Below, in pieces: positions 12,761 to 15,620 of a stretch of DNA of 15,620 nt; the stretch's first letter is position 1, and every line of letters starts with the position of its first letter. The notes under the pieces were generated by a model. It was not told where the DNA came from and searched no databases. It worked only from the letters and a program-made list of their open reading frames with translations. The DNA lies in assembly GCA_049514335.1 (NCBI GenBank), contig JBEKVE010000102.1:1-15620 (forward strand), in the 5' to 3' direction. The DNA comes from JBEKVE01 sp049514335 (GTDB lineage: Bacteria > Actinomycetota > Acidimicrobiia > Acidimicrobiales > UBA8190). The translations under genes and the position numbers were made by a program.

Positions 12761-14923
12761 GTGACCACAGCGGACAGAAGCGGCCCGGACCGGCGCGCCG
12801 CGTTCCTGGCCCGACTCGGCTTCGTGCCCGACGCCTTCCAATCGGCGGCGCTCGACGCCGTGGACGCGCACCACAGCGTGCTCGTGTCGGCCCCGACCGG
12901 CTCGGGCAAGACGGTGGTGGCCGACTACGCCGTGGCCCGGGCGCTCGCCGGCGGCCGCAAGGCCTTCTACACGACGCCGCTCAAGGCGCTGTCCAACCAG
13001 AAGTTCGGTGATCTCGCTGCGGTGTACGGGTCGGGAGAGGTCGGGTTGCTCACCGGGGACGTGGCGCACCGCCCCGACGCACCCGTGGTGGTCATGACGA
13101 CCGAGGTGCTGCGCAACATGCTCTTCGCCCGGTCACCGCTCGTGCACGGCCTGGGCACGGTGGTGCTCGACGAGGTCCACTACCTCCAGGACCCGTCGCG
13201 GGGCTCGGTGTGGGAGGAGGTCATCATCCTCACGCCGCCCGCGGTGACCCTCGTGTGCCTGTCGGCCACGGTGTCCAACGCTGAGGAGTTCGGCGCCTGG
13301 CTGCGCACCGTGCGCGGACCCACCGACGTGGTGGTGGAGAGCCGGCGACCGGTGGACATCCAGCACCACCTGGCGGTGGCCGAGAAGGGCACGCGGCGCG
13401 TCGACCTGTTACCGGTGCTTCGCCACGGCCGGCCCGCACCGGCCGTCGCCACCCTGGACCAGCGCGTCGCTCGCCTGCAGCGCCGCCCCGGTGGCCTGCG
13501 CCACTCCCGTCTGGCGTCACCCCGGCGCAGCGAGCTCGTGGAGGCGCTCGACGAGCGGTCGATGCTGCCCGCCATCGTGTTCATCTTCTCCCGGGCGGCG
13601 TGCGACGACGCCGTGGCCCAGTGCCTGTCCGACGGGTTGCGGCTCACCACGCCCGAGGAGCGCGTCGAGATCCGGCGGCGTTGCGAGGAGCACACCGAGG
13701 GCCTCCCCGACGACGAGCTGCGGGTCCTCGGCTACGGCCCGTGGGTGTCGGGGCTCGAGGCGGGCCTGGCGCCGCACCACGCCGGCATGATCCCGGCGCT
13801 GCGCGAGGCGGTGGAGGACTGCTTCTCGGCCGGCCTCCTGCGAGTGGTGTTCGCCACCGAGACCCTGGCCCTGGGCATCAACATGCCGGCCCGGTCGGTG
13901 GTGATCGAGCGGCTGACCAAGATCCGCACCCACGGCCGAAGCGGGCTCACCTCGGGGGAGTACGCCCAGATGACAGGGCGCGCCGGGCGCCGCGGGCTCG
14001 ACTCGGTGGGCCACGCCGTCACGGTGTGGTCCCCGCAGGTGTCGGGGGTGGGCCTGGCTGCGCTCGCCACCTCTCCCGCACCGGAGCTGCGCTCGTCGTT
14101 CCGTCCCACCTACAACCTGGCGGTCAACCTGGTGCGGCGCTACCCGGCGGGCGAGGCCCACGTCGTGCTCGAGCGCTCCTTCGCCCAGTTCCTCGACCAG
14201 GCGCACCACGACGCCCTGTCCCGACGCCTCGATCGCTTCCTGGAGCTGCTCGAGCGCTTCGGCTACGTCCGGCGCCAGGCCTGGGTCCTCACCGGGCGGG
14301 GGGCGCTCTTGGCCTCGATCTACCACGAGTCGGACCTGCTCGTGGCGGAGGCGCTGGCCGAGGGGATCTTCGACGACCTCGACCCGGCCGAGCTCGCCGC
14401 GGTGGTGTCGGCCTGCACCTTCGAGACCCGCCCGGGTCGCTTGCGCCCCGTACCGAACCCTCCCCGCGCCGTGCTCGCGCCCCTCGCCCGACTGGCGGCG
14501 CTGTCGGAGCGGCTGCGCACGGCGGAGCACGACGCCCACCTCCAACAGACCCGGGCCCCCGACACGGGATTCGCCGACGCCGCCTGGCGCTGGGCGCGGG
14601 GCCAGCGCCTCGAGCTCGTGCTCGAGCGGTGCGAGCTCGCCCCGGGCGACTTCGTGCGCAACGCCAAGCAGCTCGTCGACCTCCTGCGCCAGGTGGCGGT
14701 GGTGAGCCCCCACCCGGCCACGGCCGGCGCGGCGCGGCGGGCGGCGCAGTCCCTGCAGCGGGGCGTGGTGGCGGTGGCGGCCGTTCCCGAGCTCGCCGCC
14801 GACGACCTCGACGATGAGGACGGGCTGGGCGTGGCGGGGGTGTTCCCGGTGACCGCCGATCCCACCACCGCGCCCGGGGAGGGACCCGCCGGCGCCGGCA
14901 CCGGGGGGTTCCCGGAGCCCTGA
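12761..14923 (+). CDS. helY: Ski2-like DEVH-box helicase HelY, short form
   Basis: 720-residue superfamily 2 helicase of the Ski2/Mtr4 group, probably acting on RNA; the mycobacterial homologue HelY also follows tatC. Motifs in order: Q27, APTGSGKT 44-51, TTPLKALSNQK 71-81, VVLDEVH ending at H140, LSAT 167-170, ATETLALGINMPAR, and QMTGRAGRRG 403-412. After the second RecA domain come the winged helix and the DSHCT-like end (DPAELAAVVSACTFETRPGR, then the WARGQRLELVLERCELAPGDFVRNAKQLVDLLRQVA signature). M. tuberculosis HelY is about 900 residues. Here the chain passes from SFAQFLDQ (473-480) straight into a helical stretch, so the arch/beta-barrel insertion seems absent. The C-terminal 40 residues are acidic then Gly/Pro-rich. 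GTG 12761 has a purine-poor upstream, and tight spacing suggests coupling to tatC. Confidence 0.92.
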   Translation: MTTADRSGPDRRAAFLARLGFVPDAFQSAALDAVDAHHSVLVSAPTGSGKTVVADYAVARALAGGRKAFYTTPLKALSNQKFGDLAAVYGSGEVGLLTGDVAHRPDAPVVVMTTEVLRNMLFARSPLVHGLGTVVLDEVHYLQDPSRGSVWEEVIILTPPAVTLVCLSATVSNAEEFGAWLRTVRGPTDVVVESRRPVDIQHHLAVAEKGTRRVDLLPVLRHGRPAPAVATLDQRVARLQRRPGGLRHSRLASPRRSELVEALDERSMLPAIVFIFSRAACDDAVAQCLSDGLRLTTPEERVEIRRRCEEHTEGLPDDELRVLGYGPWVSGLEAGLAPHHAGMIPALREAVEDCFSAGLLRVVFATETLALGINMPARSVVIERLTKIRTHGRSGLTSGEYAQMTGRAGRRGLDSVGHAVTVWSPQVSGVGLAALATSPAPELRSSFRPTYNLAVNLVRRYPAGEAHVVLERSFAQFLDQAHHDALSRRLDRFLELLERFGYVRRQAWVLTGRGALLASIYHESDLLVAEALAEGIFDDLDPAELAAVVSACTFETRPGRLRPVPNPPRAVLAPLARLAALSERLRTAEHDAHLQQTRAPDTGFADAAWRWARGQRLELVLERCELAPGDFVRNAKQLVDLLRQVAVVSPHPATAGAARRAAQSLQRGVVAVAAVPELAADDLDDEDGLGVAGVFPVTADPTTAPGEGPAGAGTGGFPEP

Positions 14924-15038
14924 GCCGGGGTCCTTGGGGGCGGCGCCGGACTCCGAGGGGGCCCGACGGCGGGCCTCGGTGCAGGCGGAACGGGGTCCGC
15001 CACCTCGCCCGGCGGGCGGCCGTAGTGTTGCCGGGGCC
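14924..15038 (+). other. Gap between helY and the ThyX-like gene
   Basis: 115 bases of GC-rich sequence with no supported gene. A run of G- and C-blocks (about 14934-14970) could fold into hairpins, but no T-tract is present. The only clear signal is the TAGTGT box near its end. Confidence 0.4.
15023..15028 (+). promoter_or_regulatory. TAGTGT -10 box upstream of the ThyX-like gene
   Basis: TAGTGT lies 10 bases before ATG 15039, at the long end of the spacing seen at other genes in the window. The leader would be at most a few bases. No -35 is recognised. Confidence 0.4.
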
Positions 15039-15620
15039 ATGTTCCCCTACGCCGAAGAGACCTTCACCGCCGATGAGGTCGAGGTCCTGCGCCGCTACGT
15101 CACCAACATCGACGGACCGGTATTCGCCCTGGTCAACCTGCCCGAGGTCGTGAAAGGCGCGCTCTTCGCCCGCTACTCGCGCTCGGCCAAGAGCCTGCGC
15201 CGGCTCTTCCTCGACGAGTTCGTGGGCGACCTCGACATCGGCGGCGACGCAGGGGTCGACGCCACCGTCGGGGTGCGGCGCGCCGAGGAGCTCTACGACC
15301 GCGTGTTCCTCGAGTACGGCGACGACTCGGTGGCCCAGTTGGGTGGCGTGCACCTGGCGTGCGAGCAGGCTTCCAACCTCCTCACCAAGGTCCTCGAGTG
15401 GGGACGGCTCATGGCGTACCTCGAGCAGTCGACGCGCTACGTCCCCTACGACAGCCGCCTCACGACGGGCCACTACCGCTACCACCGCGACCCCGCCGTC
15501 CTCGAATCGCCCCTCGGGGCGCGCTACGTCGGGGACATGGATCGCCTGTTCGACACCTACCGCCAGTCGCTGCCGGTGCTCCAGGCGTGGTTGGGCAAGC
15601 GCTTCCCCCAGCAGCCCGGC
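15039..15620 (+). CDS. ThyX-like protein, motif altered (C-terminus missing)
   Basis: First 194 residues of a protein that resembles flavin-dependent thymidylate synthase. Residues 97-136 (SVAQLGGVHLACEQASNLLTK... to LEQSTRYV) follow the ThyX block in which an SxxxxxxVH-like strand, a helix and E-Q-S-x-R-Y-V occur in order. The ThyX motif RHR-x7-S appears as W121-G122-R123-x7-S131, so two of the three RHR residues are changed. The N-terminus (ETFTADEVEVLRRYVTNIDGPVFALVNLPEVVKGALFARYSR) is long for ThyX and, as far as I recall, typical of a larger actinobacterial group annotated as FAD-dependent thymidylate synthase. No stop is reached by the window end. Whether it makes dTMP is open; homology is likely, activity is not shown. 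Confidence 0.72.
   Translation, partial: MFPYAEETFTADEVEVLRRYVTNIDGPVFALVNLPEVVKGALFARYSRSAKSLRRLFLDEFVGDLDIGGDAGVDATVGVRRAEELYDRVFLEYGDDSVAQLGGVHLACEQASNLLTKVLEWGRLMAYLEQSTRYVPYDSRLTTGHYRYHRDPAVLESPLGARYVGDMDRLFDTYRQSLPVLQAWLGKRFPQQPG

Overview
The window is very GC-rich (roughly 70% or more by eye), gene-dense DNA from an actinobacterium. Its centre is the Pup–proteasome system: TrmI, Mpa/ARC, Dop, Pup, PrcB, PrcA and PafA, followed by Tat genes and a HelY-type helicase. GTG starts, ATGA/GTGA overlaps and the mycobacteria-like gene order all fit Actinobacteria. Absence of pafB/pafC, plus a Pup that already ends in Glu, point away from Mycobacterium. I lean to a deep-branching class such as Acidimicrobiia, but that is inference.

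Layout. 1–812 (minus): 5' part of nagA, cut by the window start. 840–1244: hot-dog thioesterase, divergent from nagA across a shared palindromic promoter. 1443–3104: tight operon of two small membrane proteins, a 73-aa basic protein and TrmI (tRNA m1A58 methyltransferase), whose C-terminus is a tandem EPQDA repeat. 3120–3356 (minus): small 3Fe-4S-type ferredoxin with a good TTGACA promoter. 3658–5313: mpa. 5389–8695: dop-pup-prcB-prcA operon. 8699–8929 (minus): DUF2007-like small protein. 9012–10370: pafA. 10423–11391: signal peptidase I. 11452–12747: tatB-like and tatC. 12761–14923: helY-like helicase. 15039–15620: start of a ThyX-like protein, cut by the window end.

How the genes work together. 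PafA attaches Pup through its C-terminal Glu to substrate lysines. Mpa binds Pup through its N-terminal coiled coil, unfolds the substrate and docks on the 20S core (PrcA/PrcB) through its C-terminal GQYL. PrcB is made as a precursor and cuts with Thr58 (Thr1 of the mature chain). Dop removes Pup. LepB, TatB and TatC form a protein-export group embedded in the proteasome locus.

The most useful things for follow-up are: a ThyX-like protein with WGR in place of the RHR of the ThyX motif; a HelY about 180 residues shorter than the mycobacterial protein, apparently lacking the arch insertion; lepB where pafBC would be expected; and a repeated TAnnnT–N6-10–start arrangement at eight genes, suggesting widespread leaderless transcription. 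I see no wholly new multi-gene system, no RNA gene, no CRISPR array and no mobile element.
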